Source of the DNA: Symbiodinium microadriaticum
Lineage: Eukaryota > Sar > Dinophyceae > Suessiales > Symbiodiniaceae
Length of the DNA: 64,000 nucleotides
Direction: 5' to 3'
Assembly (NCBI GenBank): GCA_001939145.1
Contig: LSRX01001469.1
Coordinates: forward strand, 62,001 to 126,000
The translations under genes were made by a program, and so were the position numbers. The notes beneath the pieces are model-generated. The model was not told the DNA's origin. It searched no databases and saw only the letters and a program-made list of their open reading frames with translations. This document shows positions 12,175 through 24,059 of the stretch, piece after piece (within the stretch, counting starts at the first letter, position 1; each line of letters opens with the position of its first letter).

Positions 12175-12950
12175 CGACCCAGACGGGTTGCAAGGGCCAG
12201 GGTTTCTTTTGCTGGCTTTGCTTTTCCTGCGCAGAAACCATCTGCAATGTCTGCATTATCAGTCTCTAATATGCTACCGCTAAAGTGCTTGTGGTCCTGC
12301 TGTCGCGGTTGCTGGCGCCGGGGGCGTGGTTCTGGCTGTGGCGCAGGTGCCTTTCTCTCGCAAGCGTGTGCAAACGCACAACTGATCCATAGCATAAAGC
12401 TGCCCGTCTTGCAATTGCCGCCATGGCGCTCTTTGGCTGAATGGCTCAGCTGCACTCGCCGGAACCTGCAGTGGTGAGCTCTGCAGAGTTGTGCAGAATT
12501 GCTGTTGGTGAAAATGGTTCTGTGCCTCGCAAAATACCACGCCCATTTTCGCTGCTGGAAACCACGTAGACAGCGCGTTCCCTGCTTGCAGCTCGTGCTA
12601 CAGACAGAGCATTTCGGTGATGTATGCACGGCATCGAAATCGGTACACTTTCAGCTGCTTTGCGCATCGACACCGACCACCGAAATCGGCCTTCCAAATA
12701 CCCAGAAAGACTCGTGGGATCACCTGTTTCCTGCACCAGCATGGAGCAGGCTGTTCATGTATTGCCTTGGGCCTTAGGGGTCAAGATGCCTTTGCAGTTT
12801 ATACCACTTTGTGTCGGGGGGCATGCGTGCCAGTGTTAGACCATGCACGATGATCTTCTGTGACAGCTTTGCCTTAGCATGTCTTCACATCTCTTGAACA
12901 GTCTGTGCCTCGATGAACTCTCGGCGTGCCGTTGCGACAAAGCCCGCATC

Positions 12951-13655
12951 CTACAGCCGCAGTGCCGTGGTCAAAAGTGAAGAGAATGGTGCACCAGCCC
13001 AGACCTCTTGCTCGCGCTTCCCTTGTGGAAACAGCAGCACCTCATAAGCGCAACAGCTCAAAGGCACGGAAGGACTTGTCAGCCCCCCGGCCAACCCCAC
13101 CCAAGACCATGGCCCTTTTCTGGCCGGAACCCGAGCCAACACCTTGGAACCAGAAGTTACCCGTTGGCCCACGGAAGCATCACCGGTAGTTACAAGTTTC
13201 AGGGGCCCCAGCCAAGCTCTCGCAAACTGACCTTTCGATCCTCCACGGCAAGCAACATCTGTCCTGCCACAACAAGAGCCGGACACGGGACACGTAGCAG
13301 CTTTGCTGCAAAACCTTCCCACCTACGTTCTGAAGCTCATCCACGGTGTAGAAGATCACACCGGCCTCCGACTTGAGAAGTCACAGCAGAACTGCTTCTT
13401 GAACCCGGGTGCAGGGCTGCTCGGTAGTCTTCTGGAACAGGAAATCCCTTTAGCCTGCGCCGAGGCTGCCTTTCAGGGACCACGAACAAACCGCAGTACC
13501 AGCTCGGCATCAGGACGCTTCCAAGCCCGTCGCTGACGAGCCCGGCGCAGTCGGCAAACCTCAGACTTCATCGGCACTGGCATTTCTAACATGTTGTCTG
13601 CTTCTGGACTTAGGACCGCACGGCCCATACGCACACCAGCAGAGCTAATGTCCAC
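12951..13655 (-). CDS. Possible exons of an unknown gene
   Basis: Candidate minus-strand exon frames are: 13655-13480 (starts MDISSAGVRMGRAVLSPEAD and contains an arginine-rich stretch), about 13370-13310 (GVIFYTVDELQNVGGKVLQQ) and about 13170-13080 (FWFQGVGSGSGQKRAMVLGG). They are in different frames with stops between them, as expected for short exons. No domain is recognised. Confidence 0.25.
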
Positions 13656-13659
13656 TTGA

Positions 13660-14688
13660 GGGTGTGCACGAGGCTAACCTGGAGACCTGACAACAGAAGA
13701 AGCAACACGATGCTTGGGAGAATGCGTAGCAAGACGTTGTTCCGGAAGGCATCGAAACATCAATTTTCGCGACCCAGGGGACAGCATTGAGCAGCTGTGG
13801 CCACCAGTCGGTAGTCTTTTGATGCGGCAGATGCTGAGTGTGCAACGCTGTGCCGGCGTTGCAACCGGCAGTGCTGCACACGGCCTGCAACGTTCAATAG
13901 TTGCAATCACGATACCAGGTGCAGCTGCACAGCAATTGGGCGGCAGACATGCAGGAAGACGAGGACGCAGTTGGACAAGTCATGACCACACCGCACATTG
14001 GCAGGCTCCACATGTTAACAGGCGCGTCTAGGGCTGGGTTCTTCAGGCTTAAACATAAGCGCCGATGTGAGGTGGCAGTAATGCCAATCTTGGCTGCTCA
14101 AGTTAGATTGCAGCATGTGGTGTTTTCCATGATACTTCCTGTTATGGAGGAGTAGTGACACCTGTGATGTGACGAACATTGACGAACCAAGAACGTATCA
14201 GCAGCAAGCAGCTCGCCGTCCGCAACTCTCGTAATCTGTGAAAACCCCAACGCGATTTTGCACAAGTCTGACAGATGATGTGACACCGTCGCCGCGGGCT
14301 TGGGGACTACTGCCCGTCTGCATGTTTTAGCAGACGAGCCGCGTTGGGAAGATCCCGGGACAGGGTCGTGCGCCACATCTCTCGGGTAAAGCGCTCACGG
14401 TCGAAACCTGCAACAGGAGCAACCAAGCTTTTGTGAAGTCAAAAGAACCTGACTCCTTTTTCAGAGGCAGCCCGTGAATGTGTGAGACAGAGCTCAGACC
14501 CTCATTATTTCATGCTGTGTACGGACTTGAGAGATGCCAGGAGCCGCATCGACTGAGCCAGGTCCTCTGCAATAAACCAGTCCTGGCAAACGCGAACTGT
14601 CGCATTCGGAACCATATCCAGAGAAGCTTGCCTCAGCAGGAAGCAGGCAGTCACTGTGTCAATCCTCGGCCTAAGATCTAGGACCTGT
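13660..14688. other. Region without a supported gene
   Basis: It lies downstream (3') of the ankyrin-repeat gene that ends near 14689 and may hold its untranslated region. I see no motif. Confidence 0.4.
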
Positions 14689-17600
14689 TCAGAAACCCGT
14701 AATTCTGGAAGGCCACAAGTTTCTGCGTTTGCGAATGTTGCTCCAGCTCCAGTGCACGGGCACAACGACGTGCTCGAAAGTTGCACCTGCACGTAGAAGC
14801 TCCCGTGCGCACGGCTGGCAGTGGCTCAAAGCAATGTCCAGCGGACGCAAAGTGCCTTGCAGTGGAAACGACAACACGATTAATCCCTTCAGCATGAATT
14901 CCACCCCCCACCCCGAAAGGGAACAGCACGGGCCAGTCAGTAGGCACTCCAAGCTGCAATTGCCCATATCTTTGACCTGCCTGGCCGAGCCATCCCATGA
15001 TACATCCTGGTCTGCGAGGATACTCTCAGCGTTGATGGGGGCATGCGCATCGACCAACAGTCGGATACATTCCACGCATCCACTGGCAGCGGCTAGATGT
15101 AAGGGTGATAAGCCATGCAGCGATGCATCACGCTCTGCATAGCCTAGTCGGTTCAGTCCCGTTGGCACGTAGCTGATACCTTCAGTTGCGACAATATCAA
15201 CAGTCAGATTCACGGCAGCACCAGCGTGTAGCAAGTCCTCGGTGCAACTATAACACCGCGAGCGGACCGCGGCATGCAAGGGCGTCATGTTCTCGATCAC
15301 CACCCATTCATATTGGGATTCAGGTGGTGAGAGTGTTTCAGTCCGTCGACCGTTAATATCAGGGATGAACTTTCCGGGCCTTTTCAGCACCGCTTTCAAG
15401 CTTTCCGACCAGTTCTTCTGGGCCGCCAGGTGGAGCACCGAGCTCTGAGTGGCGTCCATGGGCTTGGAGGTGTCACACAGTGGCAGCAAGAGCTCAAACG
15501 TAGAAGGCGTTGATGCCGTATGAAAGAGAGAGGGTTGGTCCATGTTTCCTGTATCGCTCCTGCAAGAAGAGGGTGGAAATGGAGTCTTCTTTTTGTCCTG
15601 CATGCACTGGATGAGGGAAGAAAGGGTGTGTTGCCAGCGAGAACTGGCCTCGTACTCTTTCGAATCGTCAGCAGCGGCAACTTTGTCCAGCAGAGCTGAC
15701 AAGATACTCCCTGTGTCTTTGGGCATGGGAGCATTCAGGCACAAGGTATATTGCAGCTGAGCAAATTCCGGAGAGTAAAGCACAACTTCCTTCAAAGACA
15801 TCCATGACGTCGGTAAGATATCCTTAAGCGGAGCTAGGAGTGGGCTTTTCAACACCCGCTGCTTTTCCCGAAAGTCCGGGTTCTGTGACAAACGCTGGAA
15901 AAGCTGCATGGCTTTCGCTTTCTGTGGACTTCGTTGAAGCGATCGGAGTCTGTGGAACACGAGGTGCAGCATCCCAGACTTGATCCCACAGTGAGCAGCG
16001 ACATCCTTGATCACCTGACGGAACTGCTCAATGATGCAAAAAAATCAAAGCCCCCCCTCCGTTCTTGCCCTATTGTTCACGCGAAGCTAAGCCGAGGCTT
16101 CTGCCTCGCGTGTGAAGTGCTTCTCCATCCCAGGCTCGGGCTCCGCAATTGCAGTGAGACCTAACCTGAGCTGTCCCGACTTGAATCCAGAAGGGTCCCT
16201 TGGCTCAGCCCTAAACCCTGAAAGGCCTAGATATCCTAGATGCCTGTTGCGGCCTCGGCTCACGGGCCCTGGGCCCCGAGAAAAAAGCGTAAACCCACCA
16301 TCGCACACGTGAGAGCCTAGTGATCTGGGCTTCCAAGCCAAACCTGCCACTTGCATACGAAGGGCTTCTTGTATGAGTTCAGCAAACCTGTCCCGAACTT
16401 CGGCGAGATGACAGCAACGAACTGAGACCCAGTCTCACGCTCTCTGCTGCAGTTGCGAAGCGCTTCTTGGCTACATGAGTGGAAACATGAATTCCTCTTG
16501 TTGCAATGCCAACGAGATATGCATTCATTGAAGCCACCCAGACAAACGGGTATGTTGCAGGAATTTCGGATCAAGGACTGCATCGGCTCCAAATTGTCTG
16601 GAGTTGTAAGCCGCACCTCCACAGTCTGCGCCTGGTTCAACCACGGGGCAGTGGAATTCAATATCCCGTAGACAGACTGGGTTGGGGCCCATGGATCAAC
16701 CGTGATTGTCGTGACTGGCGAGTCAAAATGGCCCCCACAAACCCTGTAATGGTGAAGGGAGAAGCCATCATCGCACTGCCCAGCCCGAAAAGGAGCTTGC
16801 TCGGCCGAGGACACCGCCGTCTTCCCACCTTCCCATTGCAACAAAAAGCTCGAATCTTCGGGAATGCCTGCCAGGCGAACGTTTAACCAGCTGTTGTTCC
16901 ACGGAGCAGCCGTGCGGGTTGGATCGTAGGTCAACACCACCTCGAACCGAAAGCCAGAGTCGATCTTTCGAGTTTTCACCGAAACTTTCATCTCATCCTG
17001 CCGGGCCTCAACAAGCACAGTCTTGAGAGGCGGAGTGCCGAGATGGAATGCTATGTCATTCTGTTTCAATGGGAATACGGACCCGCTGGAGTTCATGTAA
17101 GTCTTCAGGGACGCAGTGCTGTTTGAGAAGTTGTCCTTCAGCAAGTCCAGCAGCAAGTGTTGTCGCGAACCGCGCTCAAACGAGGTGCACGCAGTACGAC
17201 TTTTAGAGCACAGCTCCGCCAGGAGATGAAGCGGGAAAGGCGCCTGCTGACCCCTGTCGTCTTGCACATGCAGTTGCTCGCATGTCAAGTCGCGGGGCCC
17301 AAAAATGAAGAAGCAGCCGCTCGTGCTGGCAATCCTGGACTCGAAGCATCCGCTCTCCTGCAGACAGTATCGCTCACAGTCCCCTGGAGTCATCGGTATG
17401 TTCATCGGTAGGTACACGGTCGAGAACCTGTCTGCCTGGGCAGAACTGAACGGGATTCCGTAGGGAACGTTCGAATACGTGATCTCGATCCGAAGGCTTT
17501 GAAGGTGTTTCGGTAGTGCAAGATGCCCGTGTGATAACCAATTCCCGAAAATGCAGCGCCTGTACTTCATGCCATTGGATGTCTCACCGGTCAGCATCAA

Positions 17601-19380
17601 GGTGCGGAGAACCGTCGTAATTTGTACGATCTGAAGGCGGTAATTTTCTGCCTGCAAAACGAGAGACCGACAAGTTAACTGCAGAGAGGAAGAAGGGAAA
17701 ACGGTCTTTGGCCGGTTATGGAAACTGAAGTCAGACTGCTTAGAAGCTCAAGAATTGAAAAGCTCAAGTCTTGAATCCTAGGAAGTATGGACTTAGCGTG
17801 CCTCTATGCGAGTCGTCGCCTTGATCGCAACGGTCGTGGGGTATGCAGCACCATCACGGTGAAGTCTAACTTTGGTGGAGCGCCTCAGCTGCAATAAGAA
17901 CGATGGCAGAAATGTCTCAAGTCGCTGTCACATGTTGCTGCAAGTTTGCTTGATTGTCAGTGCCATCTGTCAAATCATATCCCTGTTGTCCTAAACGGTG
18001 CATCTTACGTACTCCAGACCACTTCTATTTCAGCGAGCAGGTGTTAAAGAGATAAGCAGCCAAGCCCGCTTATCCTCGCGAAACATCTGACATTGCGGAA
18101 TTTATTTACAGCCTTGCGGTCCAGCTTCAAGCTGTCCAGCTGAAATCGAGACTCCTGCGGTGGGCTTGCATCTCCTTCGATCGACACCTTCAAAGATGTC
18201 GTCTGAGAATCGTCCATGCCAGCCTCAATGGAGAGCGCTCGGCGCATGATGTCGACATAAAGTGCGTGCTCCCGAATCTCAGGAGATAGTGGGGGCGTTA
18301 ACTCCCCAATTGTTGACTGCAAGGAGGAGAGCTGCGGCATGTCACTGCGGTGCTTAATGCAAAGCAGCGTTGAGGTCAGGTTGAGGGCCAAGATGCAGAT
18401 TGCAAGCACCGGCATAAACAGTAATAGCGCCATGCGATGTTCTCGGCACGTTTGGCTGACAAGGCGACTTGCCCACCTCATGTCCCATGTGGAGAGGCGA
18501 AGGCCACAGCCTTCTGCCGCAGGCCCGTTTCCACTGAGGTTCACAAAGTCCGATGCAGACGTCACCGTGCTGGCAGCTGCACAGAGCTCATGCTCTGACA
18601 AGACTGTGACCTCACGATCTGTGCTTACTGACAACCTTTCGCCCACATTTTCCAACTCTATCACGCACTTCCGTTTCAAACATGCAGACTCCATGTCCAG
18701 GGAGTACAGCAAGGCCGAGACAATCGTGTAGAGAGGCGATATAAACACCAACAGCTGTGTTACAATCACATCAAGGCTTGTGTGTCCAGTCTGTACTGCC
18801 AGAAATAGCCCACGCAGTACCGCAGAGATTGCCAGGATCAAGCCCAAACCGGACCATATCAACAAGAAATCACGGGAAAGCGGCGTCTGCTCGAGCTTCA
18901 GCAACACCCCATGCCGAAACAGGGCATGATAAAGCTGCCTTCGAATCATGGACAGGAAGATCCGAAGAAGAGCTGCTGGACCGAAGATGACGGGCACGCA
19001 AAGGATGATAGAGTCGACTTCGCGACTTTCAGACCCGTACTTGTGCAAGAACTGCGAAGATGCCAGCAGCCAAAGCACACAGCCGAATATGAAACACAAG
19101 GCGTCCAATAATCCTTCCAACATTATGTCGAAGGCCGTCGGTATCCGAAGCTTCGAATCAGGGCTAGGACTCTGCACCTCCCGGCTCGCATTGGAGGAAG
19201 ACATGAACTCGAAAGCAAACCAGAGAAGTGCACCTCCAGGACAGCACACAGGCGACTATCCACGGCCCTGAGAGACTGCACAACTGTCCTCCAACTGCCT
19301 GCAGTGGCCACCAGCTCGGTGAGGAGAAGAATCTCGAGAACTTCATCAGTGAAGAGACGCCGGTTGTCAAGCACCTGCAT
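14689..19380 (-). CDS. Polytopic membrane protein with cysteine-rich region and C-terminal ankyrin repeats
   Basis: Five exons join in frame: 19380-19234, 19177-18113, 17651-16344, 16014-14991, 14865-14689. The introns are 56 nt (GT-AG), 461 nt (GC-AG), 329 nt (GT-AG) and 125 nt (GC-AG), and each acceptor AG is followed by G. Exon 1 begins at ATG 19380 and encodes a leucine-rich helical segment (LLLTELVATAGSWRTVVQSL). Exon 2 has about five hydrophobic spans (for example ALCFIFGCVLWLL, LALLLF-type segments). Exon 3 is cysteine-rich with CERYCLQESGCF (PAN/apple-like) and possible N-glycosylation sites. Exons 4-5 carry four ankyrin repeats: SVLHLAAQKN, TPLHAAVRSR, SPLHLAAASG, and RPLDIALSHC, the last completed only after the GC-AG join. 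The stop is at 14689. If the spans and the ankyrin repeats are one protein, the topology is odd; two genes in one array remain possible. Confidence 0.65.
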
Positions 19381-20000
19381 CCTGCGAAGATCACGCGACT
19401 ACAGGACTCTTTGCATTCAAAGAGGGGCTCCAAGCTTGAAGACGCAGGTCCTGGTCGAATCAAACATGAAGCTGAACAAGACTCGTGGCCGGAAATATCG
19501 CCTGGCCAGGCGAACAGAAGCCTCGGAATCTCAAAGCTGCAGCGAGCTGCAGTGAAGCCTCTCACAAGCCTCGACATCAAGTTCATGTCGCAGCTGGGTC
19601 TCGGACAACACAGGAGGCCCCTCCATGTGAAGGGCACAGAAAGAGCTCACGGCCATGAAGCGAGCAATTTGCATAGGCGTTGATCAGCATGCGTGATTTT
19701 TTCGATGGCAAGGCCGCGTCAATGTCTGGAGTCACCGCCACCTTGCATGCCTCCAGGCCTTCACAGGTGGCAGACGTCTTCAAAGACCATAGCTGCATTG
19801 CGTCCACCTGACGGGCATCCTTGTAGTCGAGAACGAAAGAATTTGGCCGTTCGCCGGCCGCAGCTGCGGCACAGCCACCTGAACGCTGCTGCGACAGCTG
19901 CGCATGCCCGTGCCCGTTGTGTTCCGCCCGAAAGGCTCGGCAGACGGAGCAGATCTGCACAACCAATATTGGAAAGAGCTTCTGTACAAGCATTGAGCAC
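19381..20000. other. Spacer between the ankyrin gene and the TauD-like exons
   Basis: The minus-strand frames here (for example 19637-19381) are cysteine- and serine-rich and match nothing. I regard this as an intergenic region or as a 3' region of the dioxygenase gene. Confidence 0.35.
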
Positions 20001-20129
20001 TCAACGACTAACACCAAAGCCAAAAAGTGCGGCGGCGGGCAGATGCATTTGCACAGTCGATGCCCTCATGTTATCCTTTTCAAGACAGGCTGCCCGAAGT
20101 TCGGACATACCTGTCCCTGCTGTACTACG

Positions 20130-20580
20130 ACAGCACCATACCGAATTGTGCATGGCACGCTGGCGGAAATTCTTCACAGGGTTCAAGCTGGATCTTCTGT
20201 CAGTACCACGAAGCACTAGCTCGGAGAAACTGCTTTGCTGGAGCAGGGCGCCTGTCGCACAATGCATCGTGCAGCGATTGTCCCAGAGCACCAGGTCTCC
20301 CGGCGTCCACTCCTCTAAAAGATATCGGAAAGCCGGCTCTGAGACGTGCACCCTGATGCGATGCATCACAGAAAGCGCTCCCACTTGATCGTAAATTCAG
20401 GAGAAGTCACGAAGGGAAGCAAGGATCGCCACTGCTCCTGAAGTGCCAAGCGAGCGGCTCAAGTTCTCAGCAGACATCCGTTGCAGCATGTAGTCTGGTC
20501 CTGCACGGAAGGGTGCTCCTCGGCCTCTAGCTCGTAGTGGTCCAGCTCCTCAGCTGTGACCTCTACCTTTCAGGCTCTGA
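20130..20580 (-). CDS. TauD/TfdA-like 2-oxoglutarate Fe(II) dioxygenase, C-terminal exons
   Basis: The exon starting at 20312 gives EWTPGDLVLWDNRCTMHCAT, the C-terminal TauD signature (PGDLVxWDNRxxxHxAT). It contains the distal iron-binding histidine. Upstream, a frame ending at 20381 gives LLPFVTSPEFTIKW, the usual preceding strand. The two join in frame only if the 68-nt intron 20380-20313 begins with GA and ends with AG before G. Further up, ELEAEEHPSV resembles the HPVV segment of the family. Downstream, a frame with VWCCRSTAGTGM may be the final RTTxAG strand, but the connection has extra residues and may hide an intron. The N-terminal HxD exon was not found. These enzymes hydroxylate small organic acids such as taurine. 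Confidence 0.55.
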
Positions 20581-20589
20581 GCAGGAGCC

Positions 20590-21450
20590 TCAATTTTGCC
20601 AAGCTCGGCACCCACGCCTCTTTGGGGAGGACTCTGCAGGTGCCGCCGTTGAATCCATACAGTGAAGGGCGCCGGGTTAACGGGTGGTGCAAAACCATCC
20701 TTACACAAAGGAGCGACAGTGGTGCATGGGAATCCAGCTCAGCATCCTCTATTTATGTCAACAGCTGCCTGCATATCCGAACACGTTTTCATATTAAGTG
20801 GCTGAAGACATCTGGTGACCTGGTAGTTCGAATCTTACATCGTCTAACCCTGACACTCCGAGCTACCCTGCACTGCCACACTAGACAGTGCCTAGCAAGA
20901 AAGGATTCCAGGACGAGTACTTCAGATGAGGTCGCTGCGGCACTCTCTGAGCGGGGCTAGCTGCGCGCTGCTCCGGGGTGAGAGTCCTGAGAAGTTGTCT
21001 GTGTCGTCATAATCGTGTTCGAACATGAAGTATCCTGCATATCCAAGTTTCGGGAAGTCCGGCGAAGTGCGATGAATCTGCGATGGTCGATGCGGTCTTT
21101 ATCTATGTGGGCAAAGCGGCACGAACACAAAAACAATCGGTGTCTGCAGGAGGAACTAGGGATAACCTTGGACCTTAAAGTCTCAGGCTCGATTGCAGAG
21201 CTCCTCTCTGATTCACGGACGCAGCCGTTTCGCAGGGATGCATCAATCTAAATCTGAGTTTCAGCGATGTGACCGCTCGCCGCCGATTCCCGATAGACTA
21301 TCACTATCCCAACGACCATCCCTTCCCTTGAAGCCGTGCGCTAGCCGCGGTACTTCTCGGCAAATGGAACTTTGTTTGGTCCGTCTTCGAACGAACCAAC
21401 AAGCGATCTGGGAGATCCCTGCACGAAAGTGTGGCCTTGGCATCATGATG
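20590..21450. other. Region without a recognised gene
   Basis: The 5' exons of the TauD-like gene should lie here or further right on the minus strand, but no HxD motif was identified. Frames are short. Confidence 0.35.
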
Positions 21451-21459
21451 TGCTTGCGA

Positions 21460-22663
21460 GCAGATGCACCTAGGGTCTTCAGAAGAAGAACGGCCCTTGG
21501 CGCGTGCAGGCTCGGGGCAGCGCTCCAGGTTCTTCAGCTTCTCTTTGAGCTTGGCCTCGAGAGCCTCTTCACTTAGGGCGCTAAAACGTGCAATCAGGAT
21601 CCAGGGCTTCCTGCCTCGTAGGCGGCCGACGCGTCGGCGAAGCAGGTAGCTCCGCCGGAAGGGGGCTGCCGCCTGCGGCGAGCTGAACTCTGGCCTGTCT
21701 GGCCTGTGGGCTTCCTCGGGACCGGGGCCACGGCTTGCAGTAGAGCAGGGAGCCGATTGGTGGCTCTTTCCTGTACACGGAGTCCTCAGCAAAGTGCAGA
21801 CATCTGCATCGAAACCATCCCAGTGTTTGCCGAGAAGGCGCAGTGTGCCAAAAAGGTCTGCGATCGTCCAGACGATATTGATGAGAGCCTCCTGAAAACG
21901 GATCGGCGATCGAAGAACACGTTCAGAAAAGCCGACTTGGAGCCCCGACTGTGTGCCTTCCGGCAGCGGAGGATCATTGGCATTCAGAGATGTGGCCATC
22001 TTCGTTTCTGGATCGCGTGTGTTGCCAATGCGCATGACCTCGATCAAGAGATCGAGGCATGGCAGATACGAATTACTATTCGTATTAATATCATTAGTAG
22101 TATTAATATGTACTGATTTGAAAACAAATAAATAAATATATATAGATAGATAGATAGATAGAGTACATTGGCAGCCGAGGCCGAGTTCATCACCTTGGTT
22201 TCGCCCTGCACAGCGAACCTGGAAGAAGTAAACAAGGAAATGCTTGGTGCAAAGTTGAGCTTGACGAAAGTGGCCCACTGCTTGCCTTTTCTTGCTGTCA
22301 TCGAGCTCGTCCTCGACCTCGAATGCAGACGAGTTGCAGCGTGTGCCATCTGCCAGTCACACTGGAGCCTCTCCAAATAAGGCGCTGATGTCCACAAATT
22401 GAGAGGGTTGCAGGTCCTTCAAGCCTGCAGATGCTTCGGGAGGCCGACGAAAGCTGTGGGAAAATGCACTGCACCTCGAAGCACGAGCAGCCCCCCAAAG
22501 CCCTGGCGAGCGCCGCGTGCAAGGGTGCCAAAATTTGCAGAAGCATGGGTGATGCCTGCCAGGCTCGAAGCAGTTCCTCTCCAATGCCAGGATCTGAGAG
22601 AATCCTCCACTCTGGTCCGGGTTGCAAATGTAGGGATTCGAAATGGCGAGGCTTTGTTGACAA
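21460..22663 (-). CDS. Unknown multi-exon protein
   Basis: Protein-like minus-strand segments run in order: 22600-22400 (SDPGIGEELLRAWQASPMLL, helical and leucine/alanine-rich), about 22350-22200 (SSAFEVEDELDDSKKRQAVG, acidic then basic), and 22050-21460 (LLIEVMRIGNTRDPETKMA, then EALEAKLKEKLKNLE, a short coiled-coil-like helix). The AT-rich block 22079-22165 with GATA repeats separates the last two and behaves like an intron. No domain is recognised. Confidence 0.4.
22079..22165. repeat. AT-rich block with AAT and GATA simple repeats
   Basis: A low-GC island with ATTAAT, (AAAT)n, TA and (GATA)n units, unlike the surrounding GC-richer DNA. It probably lies inside an intron of the flanking minus-strand gene. 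Confidence 0.85.
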
Positions 22664-23084
22664 TCATGTAGTTCTTTACGGACGGGGACAGCGGGAAGAG
22701 AAGCCGGTGCAGAACCACTGACAGATGGTGCACACGCTGCCTTTCTGCAGTAAGTGGCGTTTCAACCAACGCCCCAAATCGCCCGGTCAGAGGCGAAACG
22801 CTCAGCCTGCCTTGCAGCGATGGCAAATTATCAACCTACTGCAGCACGGAGTGCAAATTAAATGAAATCTGCCTGCACAGTTTAACAGCACCTGCTTCTT
22901 CCAGACAAGTCATGACATTGCTTTGTGTGGCATGTGCGTGTGCCCACCGCCATGCTTTGCAGCAGCCGACGGAGAGCGCGAGCGATCTTCGCGTGCCTGG
23001 AAACCACCGAAGCAGCAACAAATGTGTTGCGCCACAGGAACACTGCGAATAACCGGCCGCCGTCACCACACCAACACCCCGCCA

Positions 23085-23157
23085 CGACGACGACGATTAA
23101 TGACTACCACTACAGCTACGACTATGTCTACTACTACCACTGACACCACTACTACCA

Positions 23158-23221
<64 letters not shown>

Positions 23222-23613
23222 CTGGTCCTAGTCCTAGTCCTAGTCCTAGTCCTAGTCCTAGTCCTAGTCCTAGTCCTAGTCCTAGTCCTGCTCCTACTCC
23301 TGCTCCTGCTCCTACTCCTACTCCTACTACTACTACTACTACGACGACGACGACGACGACGACCTACAATCTACGACCTACGACCACGACCACGACCACG
23401 ACGACGACGACTACTGCTGCTGCTGCTTCTGCTACCGTTCCTGCTCACGCCGGCTCCGCTCCTGCTCCTGCTCCTGCCGCTGCCGCCTACCAGTGCCACC
23501 GCTGCTGCCGCTGCTGCCGCTGCTGCTGCTGTGGCTGCCGTGGCTGCCGTGGCTGCCGTGGCTGCTGTGCCATCACCACCGTTACCGCCTCCGCCCGCGC
23601 CACCGCCACCGCC
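23085..23613. repeat. Compound array of CTA, CCTAGT, CCTGCT, ACG and CTG repeats
   Basis: The order is (CTA)n at 23155-23220, (CCTAGT)n hexamers at 23220-23288, CCTGCT variants, (ACG)n near 23340-23410, then CTG/CCG-rich units up to a single N at 23614. The last 90 or so bases before the N are repeated downstream (see 23860-23952). Confidence 0.9.
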
Positions 23614-23614
23614 N
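23614..23614. other. Single-base assembly gap (N)
   Basis: One undetermined base. The sequence just to its left is duplicated 339 bp to its right, which suggests that two contig ends were placed side by side without being merged. Confidence 0.7.
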
Positions 23615-23836
23615 GACTGCGATTAGGAATCTGATTAGTTCTGATGATTCTAGATATCAGTAAACTGCTGGTTTTAATGGTGGTGATAACCCAAATGATA
23701 ATGTGACTTGCTCCCGGTCAGGGTTCAGGGTCTAGGGCGTATGGTTCTCCCCGAGTCTGAAACGTGGACTCCAACCAAGTAAAGGGCCCTCCCGCAGATT
23801 TGGGGACGTCTCGGAAGTTCAGTACCTGCAGGACGC

Positions 23837-23837
<1 letters not shown>

Positions 23838-23871
<34 letters not shown>

Positions 23872-23970
23872 GGCTGCCGTGGCTGCCGTGGCTGCCGTGG
23901 CTGCTGTGCCATCACCACCGTTACCGCCTCCGCCCGCGCCACCGCCACCGCCACTGCCACCATCACTACC
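23838..23970. repeat. (CTG)n array followed by CTGCCGTGG and CCACCG units
   Basis: A run of about eleven CTG triplets, then CTGCCGTGG repeats, then a CCACCG-rich stretch. From 23871 to 23952 it matches 23532-23613 base for base as far as I can read. Confidence 0.9.
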
Positions 23971-24059
23971 AACACTACCAAGACCACTTCTGCTACCAGT
24001 CGTAGTCGTAGTAAAAGGCATGCTCGTGGTGCCACTGTCCAAAAATTCTAGACATGTGT

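Noticed and set aside
16710-16740. Possible relic of the dinoflagellate spliced leader (minus-strand GCCATTTTGACTC)
   Set aside because: It matches only about a dozen bases, with a mismatch, and lies inside the coding exon of the ankyrin/membrane gene; most likely chance.
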